In this document: piece after piece, positions 34,675-45,986 of the stretch | Layout of the letters: the number at the start of each line of letters is the position of its first letter | How positions within the stretch are numbered: the first letter of the stretch is position 1 | Assembly (NCBI GenBank): GCA_963791905.1 | Contig: CAWBTX010000005.1 | Coordinates: 1,178,001-1,242,000, forward strand | DNA length: 64,000 nt | Reading direction: 5' to 3' | Source: Gaiellasilicea sp963791905 | Lineage (GTDB): Bacteria > Actinomycetota > Thermoleophilia > Gaiellales > Gaiellaceae | The notes under the pieces: generated by a model | Databases searched by the model: none | The model's input: the letters and a program-made list of their open reading frames with translations, nothing else | Told to the model about the DNA's origin: nothing | Translations under genes and position numbers: made by a program

Positions 34675-36473
34675 GTGCCGCGCCTGGTGGACACGACCAT
34701 TCGGCTGCTCTCGCAGGAGCCGCTCGCGGGACGGATGCCGACCGCCGAGATCTTCCGGCTCGCCGAGGTTCTCGACGGCGCCGGCTTCGCCGTGCCTCGA
34801 GGTCTCGGGCGGCGGCGTCTTCGACTCGGCCGTGCGGCGCGGCGTCGAGAGCCCGTGGGAGCGGATCCGGGCGCTGAAGGCGCGCACGACGACGCCGCTC
34901 GGCCTGGCGCTCCGCGGCCGCTTCCTCGTCGGCTCGCGTCCGGTCGGCGCCGACTTCGTCCGCCGCTTCGTCGCCTCGGCGGCGGAGAACGGCATCGACG
35001 TCTTCCGGCTGCACGATCCGCTGAACGACGTCTCCAACCTGCGTGAGGCAGGCGAGGCGATCGTCGGCGCCGGCAAGGAGTTCCACGCCGGCCTCGTCTA
35101 CAGCCCCGGCGGCGAGGGCGCCGCGGACGCGCTCGTCGAGCAGTCGCGCGAGCTGCCCGGGCTGAACGCGACGCGCGCGCTCATCCACGACCCGACCGGC
35201 GGCCTGCAGCCGCACGAGGCGGGCGAGCTCGTGTCGCGCGTCGCGGAGGCGTCCGGGCTGCCCGTCGGCTTCTACTGCCAGGGCGCGGCCGGAAGCGGGC
35301 TCGCCGACTCGATCGAGGCCGCCCGCGCCGGCGCCGACCTGATCGCGTGCGCGGTCTACCCGCTCGCGCTGTCGCTCCACCGCGTCGCGGGCGAGTCGCT
35401 CGCGGCGGCGCTCGACGGCATGGGCTTCGCGACCGGGATCGACGTCGACCGGCTGTGGGAGGCGTCGGAGATCGTCGACGAGCACATCGGCGACGAGCCC
35501 GTCGCGCCGCTCGCGCCGCGGCTGGCCGTGCGCGCCGCCCAGTACGACCTGCCGACCGGCCTCGTGGCCGCGCTCGACACGCAGATGCGCTCGCACGGCG
35601 CCGGCGACCGCCTGAACGAGGTGCTCGACGAGCTCCAGAAGATCCGCGGCGAGGCGGGTTGGCCGCCGCTCGCGGCGCCGATCGGCCAGATCCTGGCGTC
35701 GCAGGCGCTGATCCACGTCCTCTCCGCGCGCCGTTACGGCACCGTCGTCGACGAGTTCCGCGCGCTCATCCAGGGACGCTACGGCGCGCCGCCGAGCGCG
35801 ATCGACTGCGACCGTCGCGCGCGCCGTCGCGCTCGTCAGCGACGACGTGCCGCTCGAGGACGATCCGCCGTCCGCCGAGGACGTGCGCCAGGAGGCCGAG
35901 GGCCTCGCGGCGAGCGAGGAGGAGCTCGTCCTGATCGCGCTGTTCGGCGAGGAGGCCGAGCAGCTCCTCCAGAACATCCGCAGCCGGCACAACCGCGAGG
36001 ACACGATCACGAGCGGCGTCGAGCAGTCGCGCGCCGAGCGCATCCGGGAGATCGTCCAGATCGTCCAGGAGAGCGGCATCGGCGAGGTCGAGATCGAGGA
36101 CAACGGCATGCGCGTGTCCGTGCGCCGCGCCGAGGAGGTGCCCGTGCAGGTCGGCGCGCCGCTCGGGCTCGAGGAGCCCGACGAGCTGCCGCTCGCCGCT
36201 CCGAGCCTCGCCGCCGGCATCCGCGTCGAGTCGCCGATGGTCGGCGTCTTCTACCGCGCGCCCGAGCCGGGCTCGCCGCCGTTCGTCGAGCCCGGAGACG
36301 TCGTCGCGCCCGGCCAGATGCTGTGCCTGCTCGAGGCGATGAAGCTCTTCAACGAGCTGAAGGCGGAGTCGGCCGGGCGGGTCACCGCGATGCACGTCGA
36401 GGACGGCCAGCCGGTCGAGTTCGGCCAGCTGCTCTTCGAGCTCGAGCCGATCGCCGCGCCGCCCGTCCTTTGA
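34675..36473 (+). CDS. Carboxyltransferase (PycB/transcarboxylase 5S type) fused to AccB-type biotin carrier, frameshifted
   Basis: About 600 residues. The HMGL-like barrel starts RLVDTTIRLLSQEPLAGRMP. CLEVSGGGVFDSAVRRG, FRLHDPLNDVSNL, HDPTGGLQPHEAGELV and DTQMRSHGAGDRLNEVL follow, with the PycB-like end ELVLIALFGEEAEQLL. The carrier follows in frame: ERIREIVQIVQESGIGEVEI, VESPMVGVFYRAPEPGSPPF and the biotinyl site EAMKLFNELKAE. Breaks occur near 34797 and 35808. No start codon lies between the domains. It probably carboxylates pyruvate (or decarboxylates oxaloacetate) with the AccC-type subunit encoded next. Confidence 0.82.
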
Positions 36474-36489
36474 AGTGGCTCGCCCACTG

Positions 36490-37854
36490 ATGTTCTCCCG
36501 CGTCCTCGTGGCGAACCGCGGCGAGATCGCCGTGCGCGTCATCCGGGCGCTGCACGAGCTCGGCGTCGAGGCGGTCGCCGTCTACTCGACCGCGGACCGC
36601 GAGTCGCTCCACGTCCGTCTGGCCGACCGGGCCGTCTGCATCGGGCCGGCCGCCGCCGCGCAGAGCTACCTGCGCATCCCGGCCGTGATCGCGGCGGCCG
36701 AGACGACCGGCTGCGAGGCGGTGCACCCGGGCTACGGCTTCCTCTCCGAGAACCCCGAGCTTCGTCCGCGCCTGCGAGGAGAACGACCTCGTCTTCGTCG
36801 GCCCGGGCGCAGACGTGATGGAGCGGATGGGCGACAAGGCCCGCGCCAAGGCGGAGATGCGTGCGGCCGGCGTGCCGCTCGTGCCGGGCACCGAGGGCGC
36901 GAGCGTCGCTCGCGGAGGTGCGCGCCGCAGCCGAGCGAGCTCGGCTACCCGGTGCTGCTGAAGGCCGTCGCGGGCGGCGGCGGCAAGGGCATGCGGCTCG
37001 TGTACGCGCCGGACGGAGCTCGAGGCCGCCTACTCGACCGCGCGCGTCGAGGCCGAGGCCGCGTTCTCGGACGGCGAGCTCTACCTCGAGAAGGCGATCT
37101 CGCCGGCACGCCACGTCGAGATCCAGGTGCTCTGCGACGCCGACGGCGGCGTGGCGACGCTCGGCGAGCGCGAGTGCTCGATCCAGCGCAGGCACCAGAA
37201 GCTGATCGAGGAGTCGCCGTCGCCGGCGCTCGACGAGGCGACGCGGCCGACGATGGAGGCGACCGTCGAGCGTGCCTGCCGCGCGATCGGCTACGAGAAT
37301 GCGGGCACGTTCGAGTTCCTGCTCGGCCCCGACGGCCACTTCCACTTCATCGAGCTGAACGCGCGCCTGCAGGTCGAGCACCCCGTCAGCGAGCTCGTGA
37401 CCGGGATCGACATCGTGCGGCGAGCAGCTGCGCATCGCCGCCGGCGAGCGGCTCGAGGTCGGCGGACGCGTGCCGCGACGCGGGCACGCGATCGAGATCA
37501 GGCTGAACGCCGAGGATCCGGCGCGCGACTTCGCGCCCGCTCCCGGCCGGATCGAGCGCTTCCGGCCGCCGCTCGGCCCGGGCGTCCGCATCGACACCTT
37601 CCTCGAGGAGGGCGCGTCGATCTCGCCGTACTACGACTCGCTGATCGCGAAGCTGGTCGTCTGGGCCGAGAGACCGGCCGGCGGCGATCGCGCGGGCCGT
37701 GCGTGCGCTCGACGAGCTCGAGCTCGAGGGCGTGCCGACGACGCGCGGCCTCGCGCTCGACATCCTCCGCTCGCCCGAGTTCGGGAGCGGCGACTACTCG
37801 ACGAGCTTCCTCGAGGAGATGGAGGAGCGCCTGCCGGCGCTCGCGGCCCAGTGA
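36490..37854 (+). CDS. accC: Biotin carboxylase subunit, frameshifted
   Basis: About 450 residues from ATG 36490 (MFSRVLVANRGEIAVRVIRA). The ATP-grasp core shows HPGYGFLSEN, KAVAGGGGKGMRLVY, HVEIQVLCDADG, CSIQRRHQKLIEESPSP, FHFIELNARLQVEHPVSE and GHAIEIRLNAEDP. Breaks near 36770, 36910, 36930, 37017, 37418 and 37678 are extra single bases, four of them immediately before GAG or GCG. It carboxylates biotin on the carrier encoded upstream. It may serve pyruvate carboxylation or acetyl-CoA carboxylase; context favours the former. Confidence 0.88.
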
Positions 37855-37865
37855 GAGACGACCAG

Positions 37866-38182
37866 TGAGAGCACGACGGACCACACGATCGACGGTGCTG
37901 CAGGAGCGATCCGGATCGAGGGGAACGCCCTCGCCGGCCTCGTCGTCGCGGCCGCCGAGCTCGTGGACGGCGCTCGCGTCCGCCGGCCGAGGCGCGGCGT
38001 CGAGCTCGCAGATCGAGGACGGGCGCGCCCGCGTCGAGCTCGAGCTCGCGGCGCGCTACGGACGGTGCTGCCGGAGCTCGGCGAGGCCGTGCAGCGAAGC
38101 GTCGCCGACGCGCTGGCGCGCGGCCTCCGGCCTGGCCGTCGCCGCCGTCGACGTCTCGATCGTCGAGCTGGAGCAGGCATGA
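37866..38182 (+). CDS. Asp23/Gls24 family protein, frameshifted
   Basis: About 105 residues. IRIEGNALAGLVVAAAELVDG, shown as its core GNALAGLVVAAAELV, and the C-terminal LGEAVQRSVADALARASGLA followed by VAAVDVSIVELE match the Asp23/Gls24 envelope-stress family, found before nusB in many actinobacteria and firmicutes. The start is uncertain: GTG 37866 requires removal of two bases. Breaks occur near 37995-38070 and 38125. ATGA overlap with nusB. Confidence 0.6.
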
Positions 38183-38581
38183 CCGGCACAGGGCGGCAGG
38201 CAGGCGCGCCGCGCCGCGCTCTTCCTCCTCTACCAGTGGGATCTGACCGGCCAGCCGCTGGCCGCGCTCTACGCCGGCGTGCCGGACGAGTTCGCGACGC
38301 AGCTCGCCGAGGCGGTGATCGGCGCGGGCGACCGAGCTCGACGAGCGGATCACCGCGTCCGCCGAGGGCTGGACCGCCGACCGCATGGGTACGCTCGAGC
38401 GGAACATCCTGAGGATCGGGATCCACGAGCTGGAGGAGGAGAGCGTGCCGCCAGAGGTGGCGATCAACGAGGCGGTCGTGCTCGCGAAGCGGTATGCGTC
38501 CGAGGATGCGGCGCGGCTCGTCAACGGCATCCTGGCGCGTGTAGCCGGGAGGAACAGCAGAGCAAGGAGGCGAGGGCGTGA
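38179..38581 (+). CDS. nusB: Transcription antitermination factor NusB, frameshifted
   Basis: About 133 residues. The N-terminus reads RRAALFLLYQWDLTG, after a break near 38205. The C-terminal half has RMGTLERNILRIGIHELE, VPPEVAINEAVVLAKRY and DAARLVNGILARVAG, the diagnostic NusB motifs. An extra C directly before GAGCTC near 38334 and a missing G near 38550 explain the other shifts. It binds boxA RNA with NusE during rRNA transcription. Confidence 0.85.
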
Positions 38582-38780
38582 GCGGAAGCGGCCGACGAGG
38601 CGCTGGCGAGGGCGGAGGAGCTGCTCGAGCGGCTCGAGTCGACGCGCGAGGAGCTGGAGCGGCTGGCGGCCGAGGAGAACGCCGAGGGGGCCATCGAGGT
38701 GCTCACCGAGCTCGCGGAGATCGCGAAGGACGTCGAGGCGGAGCTCGCCAGGGCGCGCACGAGCGAGGACGAGCCGGAGA

Positions 38781-38797
<17 letters not shown>
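38578..38797 (+). CDS. Small coiled-coil protein resembling XseB
   Basis: About 72 residues. GTG 38578 overlaps the nusB TGA; one base near 38588 is out of frame. It reads ADEALARAEELLERLESTRE and then EIAKDVEAELARARTSEDEP. The opening resembles exodeoxyribonuclease VII small subunit (EALARLEEIVERLE), and the position directly before the prenyl synthase matches xseB-ispA order. However, no xseA is in the window and the central xseB motif is not obvious, so the assignment is tentative. Confidence 0.4.
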
Positions 38798-39556
<759 letters not shown>

Positions 39557-39563
39557 GCCGACG

Positions 39564-40103
39564 TTATGGCAGCCAGCCCTCGCGGTAGGCCGACCGCTCC
39601 TCCTGTCCGAAGCGGGCGTACGCCTCGTCCGGCTTCGTCGTCTCCTCGAGCACGCTCGCGCCGTGCTTCGCCGCGACCTCGTTCACCGGGTAGACGACCT
39701 CGAAGCCGCCGACCCTGTTGCCGACCATGACGATCGCGCACGGCCCGTCACCAGCGCCGACGAAGATGTGCTGCGTCCAGGGCGGGCAGTGGACGAAGTC
39801 CCAGGGCTTGAGGCGGCGCTCCTCGCCCTCGATCACGAGCACGCACTCGCCCGAGACGACGAGGAAGTCTTCCTGACCCGACTCGCCGTGGTACATGCCG
39901 CTCACCTGACCGGGCAGGAGGACGTGGATGCGGAACCCGAGCTGACGGAACTCCTGCTTCCCCTCGAAGTCGGTGTCCTGTCCGCGTTCCTCGCTGCGGA
40001 TCCACGTTGCGTCGCGCGCGTTGAGGACGAACCAGCCCTCACCCTCGGCCACGAGGCCGGCGTCGATCTTGGTCAGCTGTGCCTCGGGAACTGCTTCAGG
40101 CAT
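39564..40103 (-). CDS. Cupin-domain protein (mannose-6-phosphate isomerase-like)
   Basis: 179 residues, intact. Cupin motif 1 reads VSGMYHGESGQEDFLVVSGE, with the metal-side His, Glu and the acidic partner. Motif 2 is PPWTQHIFVGAGDGPC. Flanking N-terminal sequence NARDATWIRSEERGQDTDFE, conserved in this group, is present. Function unknown. Its ATG overlaps the end of the upstream truncated gene by 8 bp. It interrupts the usual ispA-tlyA neighbourhood on the opposite strand. Confidence 0.7.
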   Translation of the reverse strand: MPEAVPEAQLTKIDAGLVAEGEGWFVLNARDATWIRSEERGQDTDFEGKQEFRQLGFRIHVLLPGQVSGMYHGESGQEDFLVVSGECVLVIEGEERRLKPWDFVHCPPWTQHIFVGAGDGPCAIVMVGNRVGGFEVVYPVNEVAAKHGASVLEETTKPDEAYARFGQEERSAYREGWLP

Positions 40104-40573
40104 GGGGCTGCTCCTCGGTCGTCGGTTCGGACGCTGGTGCGGCGGCCTTCCGCACGCGCAAGGCGTTCAACGTGATCATCTCGCTCGGGCCCGAGCCCCA
40201 GTCGACCACCTCGACGTTGTGGCCCGAGCCGGTGAGCCAGGCGAGCACCGTCGCGGCGGCCGCGACGCATCGAGGCTCGCCCGGCGGGACACCGAGCTCG
40301 ACGAGGGAGACGAGCCGCCAGTGCGCGCCGCCCCACTTGGCGTAGGGATGGCGGCCGAAGCCGCCGTCCGGCTGCTGGCCCGCGAGCAGCGTCCGCACGA
40401 TCGGCGCCTTCGAGCACGTGCTGCGCCTCACGCGGACGCTATCTGGCCGAGTAGGTCGCGCTTCGTCTGCAGGCGAACGGCCGGCTCGTTCGACGCGAGC
40501 AGCCACTCGATCGCCGCGCTGTCCGCCTCTGCGGGCGTCTGCAGAACAGACGCGATCGGCGTCGCAGTTCCAT
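40096..40573 (-). pseudogene. Truncated prenyltransferase/squalene-oxidase-like alpha-toroid protein
   Basis: The readable parts are AIEWLLASNEPAVRLQTKRD, LLAGQQPDGGFGRHPYAKWG and HWRLVSLVELGVPPGEPRCV, typical of the first repeats of single-domain toroid proteins (QxxDGGFG repeat). The frame shifts twice near 40420-40450. After VLAWLTGSGHNVEVVDWGSG the sequence ends within 30 residues, whereas relatives continue for over 100 more. This looks like a C-terminally truncated gene, though indels cannot be excluded. Confidence 0.45.
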
Positions 40574-40726
40574 GACGTTCTTGTAACACCCCGGTGGGTA
40601 CGCTGGCTCGATGGCGCTCCGGCTAGAGCCGCGCGCGGACGAAGGCGGCAAGCGGCGGCGGCCCGTAGCGCTCGAGCACGCCGATCGTGTCCCCGAGGCC
40701 GCGCACGATGCCGCGATCGTACGCGG

Positions 40727-41492
40727 GTGAAGAAGCGGCTCGACGTGCTGCTCGTGGAGCGCGGGCTCGCAGAGAGCCGCACCCAGGCGCAGGCGCTCGT
40801 CATGGCAGGGCTCGTCCCGGGACACGAAAAGCCGGGTGAGCAGGTCGACGAGAGCGCCGAGCTGTCGATCGAGGCGCCGCCGCTGTACGTCTCCCGTGGC
40901 GGCGAGAAGCTCGCGAACGCACTCGCTCAGGTCGAGATCGAGCTCGACGGGCGCGACTGCATCGACCTCGGCGCCTCGACGGGCGGCTTCACCGACGCGC
41001 TGCTCCAGCACGGCGCCGGCCGCGTGATCGCCGTCGACGTCGGCTACGGGCAGCTGCACCCGAAGCTGCGCGGCGACCCGAGGGTGGTCGTGATGGAGCG
41101 GACGAACGCACGCCACCTCACCGAGTTGCCGTTCCAGCCGGACATGCTCGCCTGCGACGTGTCGTTCATCAGCGTGCAGCTCGTGCTGCCGCCGGTGCTC
41201 CGGCTCCTGGAGGAGGGCTGGGATGCGCTCGTCCTCGTCAAGCCGCAGTTCGAGGCCGGCAAGGGCGAGGTGGGGAAGGGGGGCGTCGTCCGCGACCCGG
41301 CGCTGCACCGCCGAATCCTGCGGTCGACGATCGAGGCGGCGCTCGCCTGGGATGCGATGGCGATCGCCGTCGTAGACTCCGGGTCTGCCGGGCCCCAAGG
41401 GCAACCGCGAGTTCTTCGTGCACTTCATCAACCGCGACGAGGCCGTGCTCCTGGATGACATCGACGACCGGATCGACACAGCAATTGGCTAG
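40727..41492 (+). CDS. tlyA: TlyA family rRNA (cytidine-2'-O)-methyltransferase
   Basis: About 254 residues from GTG 40727. An N-terminal S4 domain (KRLDVLLVERGLAESRTQAQ) is followed by an FtsJ-like Rossmann domain with CIDLGASTGGFTDALLQHGA (motif I), ACDVSFISVQLVLPP, VKPQFEAGKGEVGKGGVVRD and the C-terminal LPGPKGNREFF. One extra T near 41389. It methylates 16S and 23S rRNA (capreomycin sensitivity in mycobacteria). The TAG overlaps the nadK start region. Confidence 0.88.
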
Positions 41493-42326
41493 CACTGTCA
41501 AGCGCGCCGCCGTGATCACGCACGGCAAGGCCGACACGATCGGTCCCGCGCTGCAGCGCCTCGAGGCGGTCGCGCGCCGACTGCGGGCGTCGAGCTGCTC
41601 GTGGACGAGGCGGAGGCCGCCAAGCACGACATGGAGCGCGAAGGAAGGCGACTCTCGAGGACGGCGGACATCGCGCTCGTCCTCGGCGGCGACGGGACGA
41701 TGCTGCGCGCGCTCGGCCGCTACCTCGGCACGGACGTCCCGGTGCTCGGCGTCAACTTCGGTCGCGTCGGCTTCCTCTCGTCGATCCCGCAGTCGCGACC
41801 TCGAGACCGGGCTCGGGCGGGTCTTCGCCGGCGACTACCGCGTCGTCGAGCTGCCGACGCTCGAGGTCGAGGTCGGGGGAGGAGCGGCGCGTCGCCGTCA
41901 ACGACCTCGTCGTCGCGAGCGGCATCGTCGGCCGCATGATCCAGCTCGAGTGGGCGATCGGCGACGAGGTGTTGGGCACGCTCGGCTGCGACGGCCTCGT
42001 CTGCTCGACCCCATCGGGCTCCACGGGCTACAACTTCTCGAACGGCGGCCCCGTGCTCGTCTGGGGCCTGGACGCGATGGCCGTCACGTTCGTCGCGCCG
42101 CACTCGCTGAACGCGCGTCCGCTCGTCGTGCCGCGCGGCAGCGACCTGGTCGTCTGGAACCGGACGCCGGACGTGCCTGCGACGGCGCTCGTCGACGGCC
42201 ACACGGTCGGCGACCTGCCGCCCGGCGGCCGGGCGCTCGCGCGCATCGGGACGCAGACGCTCGCTGCTCGCGACGCTGCCCGAGGTCACCTTCTTCAGCC
42301 GCTACAGCAGGACCTTTGCTCCGTAG
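41485..42326 (+). CDS. nadK: NAD kinase, frameshifted
   Basis: About 278 residues from TTG 41485. ALVLGGDGTMLRAL (GGDG motif), GVNFGRVGFLSSI, AVNDLVVASG (NE/D motif), GDGLVCSTPSGSTGYNFSNGG is shortened to STPSGSTGYNFS, and FVAPHSLNARPLVV. Breaks near 41575, 41650, 41800, 41883 and 42262. It phosphorylates NAD to NADP. Position between tlyA and recN is the usual actinobacterial order. Confidence 0.85.
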
Positions 42327-43945
42327 CCTCCGCATCGAGAACCTCGTCCTCATCCGCGAGGCCGACCTCGCGCCCGCGGCAGGGCTGAACGCGATCACGG
42401 GCGAGACCGGCGCGGGCAAGACGATCCTCGCGCAGGCCTTCGGGCTGCTGCTCGGCGCGAAGGGCGACGCGGCGGCCGTCGGCCCCGGTGCGAGCGAGGC
42501 GTACGTCGAGGCCGAGTTCGACGTGCCCGAGGGGCTTCTCGACGACGAGGAGCTCGCAGTCGCTCGCCGAGCTGGCCCCCGAGGACGAGAGCGGCCTCGT
42601 CCTCGCGCGGCGGGTCTTCGCCGACGGACGGACGCGCGCGTACGCCTGGGGGCGTGCGGTCGCGCGCGAGGATCTCGCCGCCGCGACGGAGCGGCTGCTG
42701 GCGATGTCCGGCCAGTTCGAGCAGCGCCGGCTCGCGCGGCCCTCGTACCAGCTCGACGTGCTCGACGCGTTCTGCGGCGAGGAGCAGCTGCGCCGCCGCC
42801 GGGAGGCGCGGACGGCGTGGCGCGAGCTCGGCGGCCGCGCGGAAGCGGCACGACGAGGTGACGCGCGACGCTGCGGCCGAGGAGGCGCGGCTCGCCGAGC
42901 TCGCCGCGCTCGTCGAGGCCACGGAGGGGCTCGAGCCGGCGACGGAGGAGGAGCTGCGCGCCGAGCGGGAGCGCCTCCGCCACGTGACCGAGCTCGCGGA
43001 GGGCGCGAGCGCGGCGGCCGAGGCGATCGCGCCCGACGACGGCGACGGCGCGGCGGCGCTGACCGGCCGCGCCGAGCGCGCGATCGCGCCGCTGGAGCGG
43101 CTCGCGCCCGAGCTCGCGCGCGCAGGTGACGAGCTGCGCGACCTCGAGCTCCGGCTGCGTGAGGTCGGCTCGGAGCTGCGCGGCTTCCTCGCCTCGCTCG
43201 AGGCCGAGCCCGATCGGGTGGAGCACGTCGAGTCGGAGCTCGAGCGCATCGCCGAGGCGAAGCGCCGCTTCCGCGCGGCGACGTACGAGGAGCTGCTGGA
43301 GCGGGCGGCCGCCGCCCGCGCCGAGCTCGACGCGCTCGCGGGCGGCCTCGACCCTGCTGCCGCCGCCGCGGAGGCGCTGGCGGCGGCGGAGGGCCGCGTC
43401 GCAGGAGCTGGCCGACGAGCTTGGCGCCGAGCGGGCCGCCTGCCGCGGACGCCTTCGCCGACGCGGTCGCGGCCGAGCTCCGCGGCGTCGGCATGGGCGA
43501 GGGCGAGTTCCGCGTCGAGCTCCGCGAGCGCGCGCCGGCGCGGCCGGCGCCGGACGAGGTCGCCTTCCTCATCCGGCCCAACGCCGGGCTGCCGTTCGGC
43601 CCGGTCGCGGAGACCGCCTCCGGCGGCGAGCTCTCGCGCGTCGCGCTCGCGATCGCCGCCGTCGGAGGAGGCGAGACGCTGGTGTTCGACGAGATCGACG
43701 CGGGCATCGGCGGCACGACCGCCCACGCGGTCGCCGACACGCTGAAGCGGCTCGCCGAGCGCGCCCAGGTGATCACGATCACGCACCTGCCCCAGATCGC
43801 AAGCGTCGCCGAGCACCACTACCGCGTCGAGAAGATCCCGGGCGATCCGACGCACACGCGGATCGAGCTGCTCGACGACGCGCAGCGGCGCGACGAGCTC
43901 GAGCGGATGCTCGGCGGCCGCGAGTTCCTCGCCGCGCTGCAATGA
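42316..43945 (+). CDS. recN: DNA repair protein RecN, frameshifted
   Basis: SMC-like ATPase of about 540 residues starting at TTG 42316 (LLRSLRIENLVLIREADLA). Walker A ITGETGAGKTILAQ, GQFEQRRLARPSYQLDVLD, a long Ala/Glu/Arg-rich coiled coil (about residues 150-340), signature TASGGELSRVALAI, Walker B TLVFDEIDAGIGG and THLPQIASVAEHHYRVEK. Breaks near 42557, 42848, 43403 and 43445. It acts at DNA double-strand breaks. ATGA overlap with steA. Confidence 0.88.
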
Positions 43946-45068
43946 GCGTCATCGAGCACACGCGGAGCCGCGAAGCTCGGCAGGCGGACGAAGGAGCTCG
44001 TGCGCCGGCTCGAGCCGGGCGACATCGCGATCATCGACCACACCGATCTCGACCGCGTCTCGGCCGAGGAGCTCGTCGAGTCGGGCGTCCGGGTCGTCGT
44101 CAACGTCGCGCCGTCGCAGACGGGCCGCTTCCCGAATCCCGGGCCGCTGCAGCTCGTGCGCGGCGGCGTGCGGCTGATCGACGCCGACGGACGCAGAGCT
44201 CTTCGACGACGGTCTCCGACGGCGAGCGGCTCACCGTCCGCGGCGCGAGCCTCTTCCGGAACGGCACGTGCCTCGCGACCGGCCGGACGCTCGAGGCGTA
44301 CGAGCTCGAGGCGGCGCTCGCGGAGCAGCAGAGCCGCGTGACGGAGGCGCTCGAGGCCTTCGCCGACAACACCATGCGCTACCTGCGCGAGGAGGGGACG
44401 ACTCCTCGCGCAGGGGCCCGACTTCCCGACGCTCCGCACGAGCTTTCGCGACCGGCACGCGCTCGTCGTCGCCCGCGGGCCCGGGCACAAGCGCGACCTC
44501 AGGATCGTGCGTTCGTACGTCCGCGACTTCCGGCCCGTGCTCGTCGCGGTCGACGGCGGCGCCGAGGCGATCCTCGAGGAGGGCTGGAAGCCGGACGTGA
44601 TCGTCGGCGACATGGACTCCGTCTCCGACACGGCGCTGCGCGGCGGCGCCGAGATCGTCGTGCACGCCTACGCGGAGGGCGGCGCGCCCGGGGAGGAGCG
44701 GCTCAAGTCGGCTCGGCGTCGAGTACCACAGCGTCGCCGCGCCGGGGATCTCGGAGGACGTCGCGCTCCTGCTCGCGCACGAGAAGGGCGCCGAGCTGAT
44801 CGTCGCCGTCGGCACGCACTTCAACCTCGTCGAGTTCCTCGAGCGCGACCGCGCGGGCATGTCCTCGACGTTCGTGACGCGGCTGAAGGTCGGCGAGATC
44901 CTCGTCGACGCGAAGGGCGTCTCGCGGCTCGTCAGCCGGCGGGTCGGCATCTGGCCGCTCGTCGCCTTCGCCGGCGCCGGCATCACGGCCATCGTCGTCG
45001 CGATCGCCGCCTCGCCTGCTCTGCGCAACGTCTTCCTCGACTTGGTCGACGTTCTGCCCGGTCTCTAG
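43942..45068 (+). CDS. steA: SteA-like cytokinetic ring protein (thiamine pyrophosphokinase-like domain), frameshifted
   Basis: About 372 residues. GDIAIIDHTDLDRVSAEEL and VVVNVAPSQTGRFPNPGP are hallmark SteA segments. The central domain carries VAVDGGAEAILEEGWKPDVI and GDMDSVSDTAL, the thiamine-pyrophosphokinase-like fold. A single C-terminal membrane helix is ITAIVVAIAASPALRNVFL. Breaks occur near 43970, 44200, 44215, 44405 and 44712. In Corynebacterium SteA and SteB form part of the cell-separation machinery. steB follows 24 bp downstream. Confidence 0.82.
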
Positions 45069-45092
45069 GAGCCTCTGCCACACTGTGGCGCG

Positions 45093-45986
45093 GTGTTCGA
45101 CCTCCGCTACCACGTCGCCTCGCTGGCGGCGGTCTTCCTCGCCCTCGTCATCGGCATCCTCGTCGGCGTCGGCATCTCCGGCCGCGGGTTCATCGACGAC
45201 GCCGAGCGCGACCGCCTGAACGGCGAGATCGCCGAGCTCCAGGGACAGCTCGACGTCGCGCGCGACGAGACCGCCGACCTGGAGCGCCGCCAGGAGGCTG
45301 CGCAGGAGTTCGTCGAGAGCGCGTATCCCGTCGTCGTCCAGGACCGGCTCGCCCGGAAGCGCGTCGCCGTCCTCGTGGTCGGCTCGTTCGACTCCACGGT
45401 CGACGCCGTGACGGAGGTCGTCACGGCGGAGAGCGGCGGGGATCTCGCGCGCGTCCGGGCCGTGCGGGTGCCGCTTCCGCTCGAGGAGATCCAGCAGACG
45501 CTGCAGTCGCAGGAGGCGTTCGGCGGCTACGTCGGCGAGGACGATCTCGGCAACCTGGGCCGCGACCTCGGACGCGAGCTCGTGACCGGCGGCGAGACGC
45601 CGCTCTGGGACGCGCTCGCGCCGGAGCTCGTCGAGCAGCGGGCGTTCGAGAGCTCGGAGGAGGCCGACGCCGTCGTCGTCGTCAGATCGGTCGAGCCGCA
45701 GCAGGGCCCGACCGCGCGCTTCCTCGCCGGCCTGTACGCGGGCGTCGCCAGCCTCGGCAAGCCCGCCGTCGGTGTCGAGCCGTCGCGGGTCGAGCAGAGC
45801 GCGATCCCGGCGTTCCAGCGCACCTCGCTCTCGACGGTCGACGGGATCGACACGCCCGTCGGACGGCTCGCGCTGGTGCTCCTGCTCGCCGGCGCCGACC
45901 CCGGGGACTACGGCGTGCGCGACACCGCCGGGGACGGCATCCTGCCCCCGATCGAACCGCTGCCCGAGCCTGCGCCAGATGGCTGA
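45093..45986 (+). CDS. steB: SteB-like / MctB-like membrane-anchored coiled-coil protein
   Basis: 297 residues from GTG, intact. FDLRYHVASLAAVFLALVIG with GILVGVGIS is the conserved N-terminal membrane helix of the copper-transporter MctB/SteB family. A periplasmic coiled coil (GEIAELQGQLDVARDETADL) and an alpha/beta domain (RVAVLVVGSFDS, GKPAVGVEPSRV) follow. Position after steA favours the cell-separation role over copper transport. The stop overlaps a CTG that may start the next gene. Confidence 0.8.
   Translation: MFDLRYHVASLAAVFLALVIGILVGVGISGRGFIDDAERDRLNGEIAELQGQLDVARDETADLERRQEAAQEFVESAYPVVVQDRLARKRVAVLVVGSFDSTVDAVTEVVTAESGGDLARVRAVRVPLPLEEIQQTLQSQEAFGGYVGEDDLGNLGRDLGRELVTGGETPLWDALAPELVEQRAFESSEEADAVVVVRSVEPQQGPTARFLAGLYAGVASLGKPAVGVEPSRVEQSAIPAFQRTSLSTVDGIDTPVGRLALVLLLAGADPGDYGVRDTAGDGILPPIEPLPEPAPDG

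Noticed and set aside
36250..36473. Separate accB gene
   Set aside because: No start codon between the carboxyltransferase domain and the carrier domain in the carrier's frame; treated as a fusion.
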